A DNA stretch of 64,000 nucleotides from CAVVAE01 sp963746185. Its GTDB lineage: Bacteria > Actinomycetota > Actinomycetes > Propionibacteriales > Nocardioidaceae. How positions within the stretch are numbered: the stretch's first letter is position 1; each line of letters begins with the position of its first letter. The notes beneath the pieces were generated by a model, which saw nothing but the letters and a program-made list of their open reading frames with translations, did no database searches and had not been told where the DNA came from. The DNA is taken from NCBI GenBank assembly GCA_963746185.1, contig CAVVAE010000004.1, positions 186,001 to 250,000 on the forward strand, read 5' to 3'. The translations under genes were made by a program, and so were the position numbers. Positions 52,211-62,207 of this stretch are shown one piece after another.

Positions 52211-52650
52211 CTAGTCCTTGAGAGCGGCGTCCACCTTGATCGTCGTGGCGCGAGCGCTTGCGACACCGGGCAGTTCTTCTTGGCGTCTTCTGCAAACGCG
52301 ACGAACTCGTCGTTGCTCAGCCCTTCGACGTGGGCTCGAACCGTGAGCCTGATCTCGGTGATCCCCTCACCTGGCTGGAAGTCGACCTCCGCTTTGGTGT
52401 CGACCTCCTGCGGCGCATGGCCGTCTCCCGCGAGCGCATGCGACAGCGCCATGCTGAAGCAGGTCGAGTGGGCAGCGGCGATGAGCTCTTCGGGACTGGT
52501 ACGGCCCTCCGGGGTCTGCGTCCGCGCGGCCCAGGTGACGTCGAACTGACCCAAGTGAGACGAGTCGAGCGAGACGGTGCCTTTGCCCTCGATGAGTGAG
52601 CCCTCCCAGTGCGCGTTGGCAATGCGTGTCGTGGCCATCTGGACCTCCAA
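52211..52650 (-). CDS. OsmC-family peroxiredoxin, frameshifted near the C-terminus
   Basis: The protein reads MEVQMATTRIANAHWEGSLIEGKGTVSLDSSHLGQFDVTW, then SPEELIAAAHSTCFSMALSHALA with the first active-site Cys, and KNCPVSQALA with the second. After ALA (52249) the frame runs on into unrelated residues to 52108, overlapping mscS. Skipping the two bases at 52247-52248 restores the normal ending TTIKVDAALKD and TAG 52211. OsmC/Ohr proteins reduce organic hydroperoxides. Both Cys lie before the break, so some function may remain. Confidence 0.8.
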
Positions 52651-52732
52651 GAGACGTGATGCGTGGTGGACGTGTCACCTCACATCCTGCCTCGGGCAAG
52701 GTGGCACTGCCGTTGCGGGGATGCCGTCCTGA

Positions 52733-52738
52733 GACAAT
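52733..52738 (+). promoter_or_regulatory. -10 hexamer GACAAT
   Basis: GACAAT is followed by 6 nt and GTG 52745, in leaderless arrangement. Confidence 0.45.
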
Positions 52739-52744
52739 TGGCGG

Positions 52745-53167
52745 GTGACGGCATCGCAAGAACAAACCTTTTACGACGCGGTCGGGGGTCACGAGACCTT
52801 CGTCCGTCTCGTCGACCGGTTTTACGCCGGAGTCGAGTCAGACCCGGTGTTGCGTGCGCTGTATCCCGAAGAAGACCTCGGTCCAGCCGCAGAGCGCTTC
52901 CGGATGTTTCTCGAGCAGTACTGGGGCGGTCCGACGACGTACTCCGACACCCGAGGCCATCCGAGACTCGGCCAGCGGCATGCACCGTTCGCGGTCACGC
53001 CGGCCGCCCGTGACCGCTGGCTCGCCCACATGCACACGGCGCTGGAAGAGTCCGGGATGTCTCCAGAGCACAAGCAACAGTTCTGGGAGTACATCGTCCG
53101 AGCGGCGCACTTCCTCGTCAACACGTTCGACGAAGAGTCGCCGAGCACTGGCCCGTCGCTGATCTGA
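52745..53167 (+). CDS. glbO: Truncated hemoglobin, group II (GlbO type)
   Basis: The 140-residue heme protein has the group II pattern: FYDAVGGHETFVRLVDRFYAGV (helix A/B), FLEQYWGGPTTYSDTRGHPRLGQRHAPF with the proximal His in QRHAPF and Tyr in the CD region, and QFWEYIVRAAHFLV with Trp G8. It binds O2 or NO and may support respiration under low oxygen or detoxify NO, as proposed for mycobacterial GlbO. It is flanked by the same neighbours as in mycobacteria. Confidence 0.92.
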   Translation: MTASQEQTFYDAVGGHETFVRLVDRFYAGVESDPVLRALYPEEDLGPAAERFRMFLEQYWGGPTTYSDTRGHPRLGQRHAPFAVTPAARDRWLAHMHTALEESGMSPEHKQQFWEYIVRAAHFLVNTFDEESPSTGPSLI

Positions 53168-53186
53168 CGCGCCTACACCACCGTCG

Positions 53187-53613
53187 TCAGGGTCCTTCCA
53201 GCAAGGCATGCAGCACGTCACGCTCGATCTCTAACAACCGACGCGGCCCCCCAGTGGTCAGGTCGACCGGAGCCAGCACAGTGCGCGCCCGGCCGTAGAG
53301 CGTCCGGTTGCCGTCGCCGTCATCGTCGGCAATCTCATAGCTCACCGTGAACGACGCGCCGCCAACCTTCGACACCCACATCTCGATCGGGATACGGCTG
53401 CTGACGGAAGACCATCGGCCGCCTGTACTCGATCTCGGCTCGGACAACCAGCACACCCTCAGCGAGCCCTTCGGCACCCCGCGCCGGAGCATGCACGAAC
53501 AGCATGTCGACGCGAGCCTCCTGCAGGTACTCGAGCCAGGTGACGTTGTTGACGTGGTTGTAGGCGTCGAGGTCAGACCAGCGAGGCTTCAGGAGGAACA
53601 CGTGTCGGGTCAC
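53187..53613 (-). CDS. Acyl-CoA thioesterase (hotdog fold), frameshifted
   Basis: The N-terminal half (TRHVFLLKPRWSDLDAYNHVNNVTWLEYLQEARVDML) has the 4-hydroxybenzoyl-CoA-thioesterase-like signature, with the catalytic Asp in SDLDAYNHVNN. After RPMVFRQQP (53395) the frame is wrong and ends at 53335. One base (53394) must be skipped to continue IPIEMWVSKVGGASFTVSYEIADD to the stop at 53187. Either a pseudogene or an indel error is possible. It would hydrolyse acyl-CoA esters. Confidence 0.82.
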
Positions 53614-53695
53614 AACTCATCTTTGCAAAGGGCGCATCAGGGTGACACGGTGACACCCGGCTCCACCTCGTATTGCAAACCGCCCGGAGGATCTC

Positions 53696-54916
53696 ATGCC
53701 AGAAGCAGTCATCGTCGCCACCGCCCGCTCGCCGATCGGTCGCGCCGGCAAAGGATCGCTCACCGCGCTCCGTCCTGACGACCTGGCCGCCTCGATGGTC
53801 ACCGCAGCGCTGACGCAGGTCCCGGAGCTCGACCCGGTCGACATCGACGACCTGATGCTGGGGTGCGGTCTCCCCGGTGGCGAGCAGGGCTTCAACATGG
53901 CGCGGGTGGTCGCCGTACTCCTCGGCTACGACTTCCTGCCTGGTACGACCATCACCCGCTACTGCTCGTCGAGCGTCCAGACCTCGCGGATGGCGCTTCA
54001 TGCCATCAAGGCCGGCGAAGGAGACGTGTTCATCTCAGCGGGTGTCGAGACGGTCTCGCGCTACGTTAACGGAAACTCCGACAGCCACCCGAACACCCAG
54101 AACCCGCTCTTCAACGAGGCGCGTCACCGCACCAACGTCTCTTCCGAAGGCGGCCTGGAGCCGTGGAGTGACCCGCGGGTCGACGGAATACTGCCCGACA
54201 TCTACATCCCGATGGGACAGACCGCGGAAAATCTCGCGCAATCGCGCGGCATCAGCCGGCAAGAACTCGATGAGTTCGGCGTGCGAAGCCAAAACCTCGC
54301 GGAGAAGGCGATCGCTGCGGGCTTTTGGGAGCGTGAGATCGTCCCGGTCACGCTGCCCGACGGCACCGTCGTCAGCAAGGATGACGGTCCACGCGCTGGC
54401 GTCACCTACGAAGCGGTGGCGCAGCTCAAACCGGTGTTCCGCCCAGACGGACTCGTCACCGCCGGCAACTGCTGCGCGCTGAATGACGGTGCCGCCGCAG
54501 TCATCATCATGAGCGACACCAAAGCTGCAGAGCTTGGCGTCAGACCGCTGGCGCGGATCGTCGCGACCGGCGTGAGCGCCCTGTCGCCCGAGATCATGGG
54601 GCTGGGTCCAGTCGAGGCGAGCGAGCAGGCGTTGGGTCGCGCCGGTATGACGATGGACGACATCGACCTGGTCGAGATCAACGAGGCGTTCGCCGCCCAG
54701 GTCGTTCCGTCGTACCAAGATCTCGGGATCGACATCGACAAGCTCAACGTCAACGGCGGCGCCATTGCCGTCGGCCACCCGTTCGGCATGACGGGGGCTC
54801 GTCTGCAGGCGACGATGCTCAACTCGTTGGACTTCCACGACAAGTCGATCGGGTTGATCACGATGTGCGTAGGTGGCGGCCAGGGTATGGCGATGATCGT
54901 CGAGCGGCTTTCCTGA
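53696..54916 (+). CDS. Acetyl-CoA acetyltransferase (thiolase)
   Basis: The 406-residue thiolase has the acyl-binding Cys in TITRYCSSSVQTSRMA (about residue 93), and GGAIAVGHPFGMTGAR and MCVGGGQGMAM near the C-terminus with the catalytic His and second Cys. It condenses or cleaves 3-ketoacyl-CoA. Whether it serves beta-oxidation or biosynthesis is not clear. GGAGG precedes the ATG. The adjacent thioesterase gene diverges from it. Confidence 0.92.
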   Translation: MPEAVIVATARSPIGRAGKGSLTALRPDDLAASMVTAALTQVPELDPVDIDDLMLGCGLPGGEQGFNMARVVAVLLGYDFLPGTTITRYCSSSVQTSRMALHAIKAGEGDVFISAGVETVSRYVNGNSDSHPNTQNPLFNEARHRTNVSSEGGLEPWSDPRVDGILPDIYIPMGQTAENLAQSRGISRQELDEFGVRSQNLAEKAIAAGFWEREIVPVTLPDGTVVSKDDGPRAGVTYEAVAQLKPVFRPDGLVTAGNCCALNDGAAAVIIMSDTKAAELGVRPLARIVATGVSALSPEIMGLGPVEASEQALGRAGMTMDDIDLVEINEAFAAQVVPSYQDLGIDIDKLNVNGGAIAVGHPFGMTGARLQATMLNSLDFHDKSIGLITMCVGGGQGMAMIVERLS

Positions 54917-55221
54917 CCTGGTGGCCGCGCCGTTGGCGCGATCGGGCCCTCGCGCCTTCGCTTCGCTCTTTGACGGCGCTTCGGGTCCTCGCTCGCGCCC
55001 CCGTCGCTCCGTTGGATTTCGTCTGCCACCCGCCGCTTGTCGCCCTTCCTTGTGACGCGGGAAGGGAGAACCGGGGCTGGGGCTCGTTGTGATGTGACCG
55101 TTGTTGGTGCTGGGGTTCGCGTAACAGTGGTCGTGGGTGCTTGCTCAACGCCGAAGCCCGGCCTGCTCCTGACGGAGCAGACCGGGCCGGTTGCGTGGGT
55201 GCTTCTTTGGATGCCTCGTGG
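54917..55221. other. Non-coding 305-bp gap with a strong terminator
   Basis: I see no gene here. The first half is very GC-rich with runs like CTTCGCTTCGCTC. The second half contains the terminator hairpin at 55156-55187, between the convergent thiolase and YceI genes. Confidence 0.5.
55156..55187. terminator. Bidirectional terminator hairpin
   Basis: GCCCGG-C-CTGCTCC, loop TGAC, GGAGCAG-A-CCGGGC forms a 13-bp stem with one mismatch between two convergent genes. Confidence 0.75.
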
Positions 55222-55782
55222 TTAGGAGGTTTGGAGGACGGCTTCGACTGCGATGACGATGTTGACCTTGTCACCGATCATCACCTTGTCGCCCTCGAGC
55301 GGGATGTTGAAGTTGACGCCCCAGTCCTTGCGGCTGATCGTCGTGGTGGCCTCGAAGCCGACCCGGCTTCCGCCCCACGGGTCAATGCCGGTGCCGAGGT
55401 AGTCGAGCTTGAGCTCCACCGGCTTCGTGACGTCCTTGATGGTGAGGTTGCCGGTAGCGATCAGGTCGCCGTCCTCTTCACGGACCGACGTGCTCTCGAA
55501 CGTCATCGTCGGTGTCGACTCGACGGAGAAGAAGTCGCTGGAGCGCAGGTGGTTGTCGCGGTCCTCATTGCGGGTGTCGACCGAGCTGAGGTCGATCGTG
55601 GCAACGGCGGAGGACTCAAAAGGGTTGTCCGCAATGGTCAATATGCCCTCGAACTGGCGGAACTGGCCGCGCACCTTGCTCATCAGGTGCCGGACGGTAA
55701 AGCCGACTTCGGAGTGGCTGGCGTCGATGGTCCACCGGCCAGCAGTGAGGCCTTCGAACCGGGAAATAGCGGTGGTCGTCAT
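55222..55782 (-). CDS. YceI-family lipocalin-like protein
   Basis: The 186-residue cytoplasmic protein reads GRWTIDASHSEVGFTVRHLMSKVRGQFRQFEGILTI and later DVTKPVELKLDYLGTG, then DWGVNFNI. This is the YceI beta-barrel, which binds polyprenyl-like or amphiphilic ligands. No signal peptide is present. ATG 55782 follows GAGGAG by 10 nt. It diverges from a MarR gene whose operators overlap both promoters. Confidence 0.9.
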   Translation of the reverse strand: MTTTAISRFEGLTAGRWTIDASHSEVGFTVRHLMSKVRGQFRQFEGILTIADNPFESSAVATIDLSSVDTRNEDRDNHLRSSDFFSVESTPTMTFESTSVREEDGDLIATGNLTIKDVTKPVELKLDYLGTGIDPWGGSRVGFEATTTISRKDWGVNFNIPLEGDKVMIGDKVNIVIAVEAVLQTS

Positions 55783-55800
55783 GGTGTGGGTGCTCCTCAT

Positions 55801-55872
55801 AGTTGAGAGTTCAACTTGTTGTTGAATACTAGACACAACATGATTGAAGAGTCAACTATTCCCGAGTATGCT
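55801..55872. promoter_or_regulatory. Divergent yceI/marR promoters with two operators
   Basis: For the MarR gene TTGAAG (55844-55849), 17 bp and TATGCT (55867-55872) are followed by 6 nt and ATG 55879. For YceI on the minus strand TTGACT (55850-55855), 18 bp and TAGTAT (55826-55831). Two related inverted repeats, AGTTGA-GAGT-TCAACT (55801-55816) and TTGA-AGAG-TCAA (55844-55855), overlap the YceI leader and both -35 boxes. Confidence 0.75.
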
Positions 55873-55878
55873 GAATGC

Positions 55879-56370
55879 ATGAAGACTCGGTGGCTAGACA
55901 GGGACCAGCAGCAAGCTTGGCGCGCCTACCTCGTCGGGACAACGCTTCTGATGGAGCGTCTGGATCGCGATCTACGAGAAAACCACGATATCTCCCTCCC
56001 AGAGTACGAGATTCTCGTCCGTTTGTCAGAAGCGCCCGACCACCGGCTCCGGATGGCCGAGCTTGCGGACTCTGTGAAGAACTCCCGCAGCCGCATCACT
56101 CACACGATCGCCCGGATGGAACGTGCGGGCCTCGTCCATCGCCGCCAGTGCGCCGAGGACGGCCGTGGGGTGTTCGCGATGCTGACCGAAAAGGGTCAAG
56201 CGCTCCTCGTCGAGGCAGCGCCCAGCCACGTCGAGTCGGTGCGTGCCAGCCTGATTGACGTGGTCGAAGGCGATGACCTGCTGGCTGTCGGCCGCGCGTT
56301 CGCGACCGTGGCCGACGTACTCGAAACCGGAGCGCCCGATCCGATCCTCACCGGCGGCAGGTCTGATTGA
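55879..56370 (+). CDS. MarR-family transcriptional regulator
   Basis: The 163-residue regulator has the winged helix LPEYEILVRLSEAPDHRLRMAELADSVKNSRSRITHTIARMERAGLVHRRQ and the wing AEDGRGVFAMLTEKG. ATG 55879 is fixed by the promoter TATGCT, 6 nt, ATG. It is divergent from yceI and probably represses that gene and itself. The ligand is unknown. Confidence 0.9.
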   Translation: MKTRWLDRDQQQAWRAYLVGTTLLMERLDRDLRENHDISLPEYEILVRLSEAPDHRLRMAELADSVKNSRSRITHTIARMERAGLVHRRQCAEDGRGVFAMLTEKGQALLVEAAPSHVESVRASLIDVVEGDDLLAVGRAFATVADVLETGAPDPILTGGRSD

Positions 56371-56391
56371 GACCAGCCGCAAGGCGCGGGC

Positions 56392-58074
<1,683 letters not shown>

Positions 58075-58155
58075 GATCACGAAGCCTACGACGACGGGAC
58101 CGCTGTCTCCCAATCCACCGGCGCCATCACGCCTCATTCACCCCGCGCTCGCAGC

Positions 58156-58641
58156 TCACGAGGCACTGCGTAGTCCGTTGTCGGGAACCTCCTCCTCCCT
58201 GTAGGGAACCGGTTCGACGCTCTCGATGTCCTCGAGCGCTTCACGCACCGCTGCTGAGTCGTCGACGGTCGCCTCGACCTGCCTCGGCGTCTTGCGGAAT
58301 GAGCTGACGCCGCGGGTCAGGTCGTGCCCGACGGTGACAGCCTCGAGAATGATCCGGGAGTTGCGGACGTCGTCCTTCGTCCACTCCTCGGTCTTGAGCT
58401 TTCCGATGACGACCACAGGGTCGCCTCGGCGAATCGAGTCGCGGGTGTGAATTGCGAGACTTCGCCAGCACTGGACGGTGAACCAGGTCGTCGTCCCGTC
58501 GATGTACTGGCGTTGATTTCGGTCCCACCTGCGTGGAGTGGTCGCCAGGCGAAACGTGCTGAGATCGATGCCGCTGCCGACCTTGCGATGGTCCACGTCA
58601 GTGCCAACATGGCCGATAATGTGCAACACGGTGTCTGTCAT
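58156..58641 (-). CDS. ssb: Single-stranded DNA-binding protein
   Basis: The 161-residue protein has an OB fold: VLHIIGHVGTDVDHRKVGSGIDLSTFRLATTPRRWD, then TTWFTVQCWRSLAIHTRDSIRRGDPVVVIGKLKTEEW. The acidic C-terminal tail lacks the canonical D-D-D-I-P-F ending. It is probably a secondary paralogue beside ettA, as in the Rv2478c position of mycobacteria. GGAGAA precedes the ATG. Confidence 0.9.
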   Translation of the reverse strand: MTDTVLHIIGHVGTDVDHRKVGSGIDLSTFRLATTPRRWDRNQRQYIDGTTTWFTVQCWRSLAIHTRDSIRRGDPVVVIGKLKTEEWTKDDVRNSRIILEAVTVGHDLTRGVSSFRKTPRQVEATVDDSAAVREALEDIESVEPVPYREEEVPDNGLRSAS

Positions 58642-58757
58642 CAGTTCTCCTGTCAGTCGCGTCTGACACGAGTCTCTTCGGCAGGACGGACTTGCAGCGC
58701 ACGCCGGCGGACTGTCTGTGGAGAACCGAACCGGATGCAGAGAACTGTGGAAACGGC

Positions 58758-60431
58758 TCAGCGTTTGAGCGCGGCTTTGACCCCGTCGCGACAGCGGTTG
58801 TAGGCCTCGACCTCGTTGCGCATGGGCTCCACGACGAGTTCGTCCGCGACGGCCTCAATGGCGGACCGAAGCCGCGCATCTGCCCGGGCTGCGCGGCGTC
58901 GCGCGGACACCCGCGCCGCCCAACGGCAGCCGACTGCCACCAGAATTCCGATCACCACTCCCCCGAGCAGCATCATGGTCGGCACCGGGAACCCTTGCCA
59001 CTCGACGCGGCTCGGCTCGGGCAGTTGGAGGAAGTCAAAGAACGCCAGCGAAAGGAGCCACAACCCACCGCCGACCGCCGTGAGGAACAGCAGCCATTGC
59101 AGGACTCGCACGAAGGTCCACCAGCGCGGGTTGCGATGGACGCCCATGTCCGTGCCTGCGACGGCCTTGTCGAGGGCGTCGGCGAAGTCATCCAGCCGGG
59201 ACAGCGAAGCCGCGCGGACCGCGGTCGCCCACGGCTTGGCCATCCCCTCGGTGACGGTGTCCGCAACGGAACGCACCGCCCCGTCGACTCGAGCGCGCTG
59301 CACCTGCGTGGGCTCGGGGATCGATGTGTGGCCGAGCCGGTGCCGTCCGGGCGGGGTGGAGTCCGCCTTGCCGGCAAGGCCTTCGAGGTGGAGCCGGCGC
59401 AGCGGGTCAGGTCGGAAACGGGCCAGCCACTTGGTCACCGGCCAGCCGGTCGCTTGGCGTGCGCGCATGAGTGAGGTGGTGTGGATCGCGTCGACCACGA
59501 TCGGGACGCCGGCCGCGTCAGCGCAGGCATCGAGCAACTCGCCACGGCTCACGTCTTTGATGTCGCCGGGCTGAGCCGATCCGGTCTTCTCCGCGATCCT
59601 GGCGGCGACGGCCTTGACGTCGGCGGTCAGCCGTTCCCTCGCGTACTTCTTCCCAGCGACGCGTTGGACCAACGCCTCGCGCAACTCAGGCATGCCATCG
59701 CCTCGCGTGGCGGACGTGGCAAAGAGTGGAACCTCGCCGAGCCCATCGAGGGTGAGCAGACGTCGTACGTCGTCGACAGCGGGCTCGACCTGGTCGGGCG
59801 GAATCTCGTCGAGGTGGTTGAGCACCATCATCATCACGTCGGCATGTGAGCTCAGCGGTCGAAGGAACCTGTCGTGGACTGCCGCGTCGGCGTACTTCTG
59901 CGGGTCGAGCACCCAGATGAGCACGTCGGCCAGCTTGACCAGCCGGTCGACCTCGAGGTGGTGGGAAACCTCCGTGGAATCGTGGTCGGGCAGGTCGAGC
60001 AGCACCAGACCGTTGAGATCGCGGTCTTCAGCAGACTGGTCGAGCAAGCCGACGCGGTCGATCTGGTGGCGGGCTGGGATGCCGAGCCAGTCGAGCAGCT
60101 CGCTCGCACCCTCGGGGCCCCACGCGCAGGCAAGAGCCCATGAGGTCGTAGGCCGCTTGACGCCTACTGCGGCAAGGTCGAGCCCGCACAGGATGTTGAA
60201 GATCGACGACTTGCCCGAGCCAGTCGCTCCGCCGAGCGCCACCACGGTGTGGTCGCCTGACAAGCGCAGCCGTGCACCGGCCCGCTCGACGATGGCCTGG
60301 GCATCGTCGACAAGCTGCTGGTCGAGGCGCCCGCGAGCCGCTTCCACGGCATCCGCGAGCCCTCCGACTCGGTCGACCACGTCAGACCCTCGACCGGACG
60401 CCTTGAGCAGGGTCTCGACAAGGGCGGTCAT
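58758..60431 (-). CDS. Dynamin-like GTPase 2 of a pair, membrane-anchored
   Basis: The 557-residue protein has P-loop VALGGATGSGKSSIFNILCG (about residue 64), switch regions with VLLDLPDHDS (DxxG), and NHLDE as the N/TKxD-like base-recognition motif. Two C-terminal hydrophobic segments (LQWLLFLTAVGGGLWLLSLAF and MMLLGGVVIGILVAVGCRW) anchor it in the membrane. Its ATG overlaps the stop of the first GTPase (ATGA), so translation is coupled. A membrane-remodelling role is inferred. Confidence 0.87.
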   Translation of the reverse strand: MTALVETLLKASGRGSDVVDRVGGLADAVEAARGRLDQQLVDDAQAIVERAGARLRLSGDHTVVALGGATGSGKSSIFNILCGLDLAAVGVKRPTTSWALACAWGPEGASELLDWLGIPARHQIDRVGLLDQSAEDRDLNGLVLLDLPDHDSTEVSHHLEVDRLVKLADVLIWVLDPQKYADAAVHDRFLRPLSSHADVMMMVLNHLDEIPPDQVEPAVDDVRRLLTLDGLGEVPLFATSATRGDGMPELREALVQRVAGKKYARERLTADVKAVAARIAEKTGSAQPGDIKDVSRGELLDACADAAGVPIVVDAIHTTSLMRARQATGWPVTKWLARFRPDPLRRLHLEGLAGKADSTPPGRHRLGHTSIPEPTQVQRARVDGAVRSVADTVTEGMAKPWATAVRAASLSRLDDFADALDKAVAGTDMGVHRNPRWWTFVRVLQWLLFLTAVGGGLWLLSLAFFDFLQLPEPSRVEWQGFPVPTMMLLGGVVIGILVAVGCRWAARVSARRRAARADARLRSAIEAVADELVVEPMRNEVEAYNRCRDGVKAALKR

Positions 60432-62146
60432 GTCTGCGCCTCCGCCCATCGAACGTCGTCGACTTCACGAGACAGCGTCAACAGCTGGTCGGCTGCCCCA
60501 GGGTGGACCGCATCTTTGTCGAGTACGTCGAGGAAGCGTTGCCGTTCTTGGGTCCACAACACCTCGACCCGCCGGTGGAGGTCTCTGCGTGCGGCCTCAG
60601 CCAGCCGTCGTACAGCCTGATCGCCGAACACGGCCTCGAGGATCTTCTGCCCGACGACCGCCGTGCCGCCGGCAACGCCCACCTCGGCCCCCGTCACCCC
60701 GGCCGTGGACACGAAGATCACCATCATCAACGCGACGGCGAGGCCGTTGACGCCGTAAGCCAGAAAACGGGCGGTCGCCCGTCGGTTGCTGCCCTCGCTG
60801 CGGACGAGTTCGAGAACGCCGGCCTGCCAGTCGCGGACGGTCTGCTCCGCCTTGCCACGCAGGTCTCGCGATGCGCGTCCGAGGTCGCCGGGCCCGGAGT
60901 CAAGCAGCTGGGCTCCCGCCGGCAGCGACAGCCACGCCAGTGCGGCGCGTTCGGCGGCAGACTCGGCATGTTCCACGATCAGCGTCTCGAGTTCGGACTC
61001 GACCGCGACCGTGACCGCCTGTGCCGGCTGCTGTTTGCCGCGAGCAGCAGTGAGCAGGCGGTCACGTAGCCGACCAACACGGTCCTCGAGACTGCGCATC
61101 AGCTCACCAGTTCCGACGAACTCCTGCCACCTGGCCAGCACCTCGCCGCGCAACAACGTGCCGTCCTGCGTGGCATCAGCGACCGCAGCCAGGCTGTCGG
61201 CATACGCCCTCACAACATCCGAACGGAGCTGGGACGACACCTGCTCCTGGGTCGCGAGAGCCTCAGAGACACCGCGCGTGCGGTGTCCGAGTGAGGCGAC
61301 AGCACCGTCGAGCGTCTTCTGGATGACGATCGACCGGGCGTCACCGTCGGCGGCCAACCTGTCGAGCCACTCACGGATCGAGGCCACCGCATCTCGGGGC
61401 AGTAGGCCGGCTTCGTCGACAGTCATCTCAGGCACGGTGAAGAGCGGCGAGTCTCCCAGACCGCGCGAGGTGAGCATGCGAGCGAGGTGGCTGCTGACCT
61501 CACGAACCGCCTTGGGGGTGGTGCGGTCGAGTACGACGGCGACCGCCGTACTCCGTTCGGCCGCGGCCTTGAGAAACTCCCACGGCACTTGGTCGGCATA
61601 GCGTGCCGCTGAGGTGACGAACAACCAGAGGTCAGCGGCCGCGAGCAGCTGCGCGGCGAGCTCTCGGTTGCGCTCTTCGACCGAGTCGACGTCAGGCGCA
61701 TCGAGGATTGCTAGTCCGGCCGGCAGGTCGTGGGTGGGGACCAGCTGCAAGGTGGCGTGGTCGCCCGTAGCCCGGTAGGTCCGCTCAAGGTCGGGCAGCA
61801 GTCGGTCAGCGCTGAACCAGTCGGAATCCTCGGGATTGTGCACCAGCACGGGTGACCGGGTGGTCGGCCGCAGCACTCCTGGTTCGCTGACCCGGCGGCC
61901 GACGAGCGAGTTCACCAGCGTCGACTTGCCTGCGCCGGTCGACCCGCCGACGACCGTGAGCAGCGGTGCCTCGATCTGGATCAGGCGCGGGATGACGTAG
62001 TCGTCGAGCTGCTTGATGAGATTGGAGCGTTCGAGACGAGCCGCATCGGCGTCACCGGCTTCGAACGGGAGCTGGTTGTCCACCAGTGTTTGTCGCAGGC
62101 GCACCAAGACGCCAAGAAGCTCGGTGGGGGGACCGAGCTCGCTCAC
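60428..62146 (-). CDS. Dynamin-like GTPase 1 of a pair
   Basis: The 572-residue GTPase has P-loop TVVGGSTGAGKSTLVNSLVG (about residue 65) and G3-like LAILDAPDVDSVEE. VVLDRTTPKAVREV follows, and then helical stalk-like segments. A hydrophobic segment (GVNGLAVALMMVIFVSTAGVTGAEVGVAGGTAVVG) lies near the C-terminus. GTG 62146 is chosen because AGGGAG lies 5 nt before it. GTG 62152 is an alternative. With the following gene it forms a two-GTPase operon. Confidence 0.87.
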   Translation of the reverse strand: MSELGPPTELLGVLVRLRQTLVDNQLPFEAGDADAARLERSNLIKQLDDYVIPRLIQIEAPLLTVVGGSTGAGKSTLVNSLVGRRVSEPGVLRPTTRSPVLVHNPEDSDWFSADRLLPDLERTYRATGDHATLQLVPTHDLPAGLAILDAPDVDSVEERNRELAAQLLAAADLWLFVTSAARYADQVPWEFLKAAAERSTAVAVVLDRTTPKAVREVSSHLARMLTSRGLGDSPLFTVPEMTVDEAGLLPRDAVASIREWLDRLAADGDARSIVIQKTLDGAVASLGHRTRGVSEALATQEQVSSQLRSDVVRAYADSLAAVADATQDGTLLRGEVLARWQEFVGTGELMRSLEDRVGRLRDRLLTAARGKQQPAQAVTVAVESELETLIVEHAESAAERAALAWLSLPAGAQLLDSGPGDLGRASRDLRGKAEQTVRDWQAGVLELVRSEGSNRRATARFLAYGVNGLAVALMMVIFVSTAGVTGAEVGVAGGTAVVGQKILEAVFGDQAVRRLAEAARRDLHRRVEVLWTQERQRFLDVLDKDAVHPGAADQLLTLSREVDDVRWAEAQT

Positions 62147-62207
62147 GCGCACTCCCTAGCCTGCTCTGGCGGATCACCATTTGCCATAGTGAATTGCAGT
62201 TTAGGGC

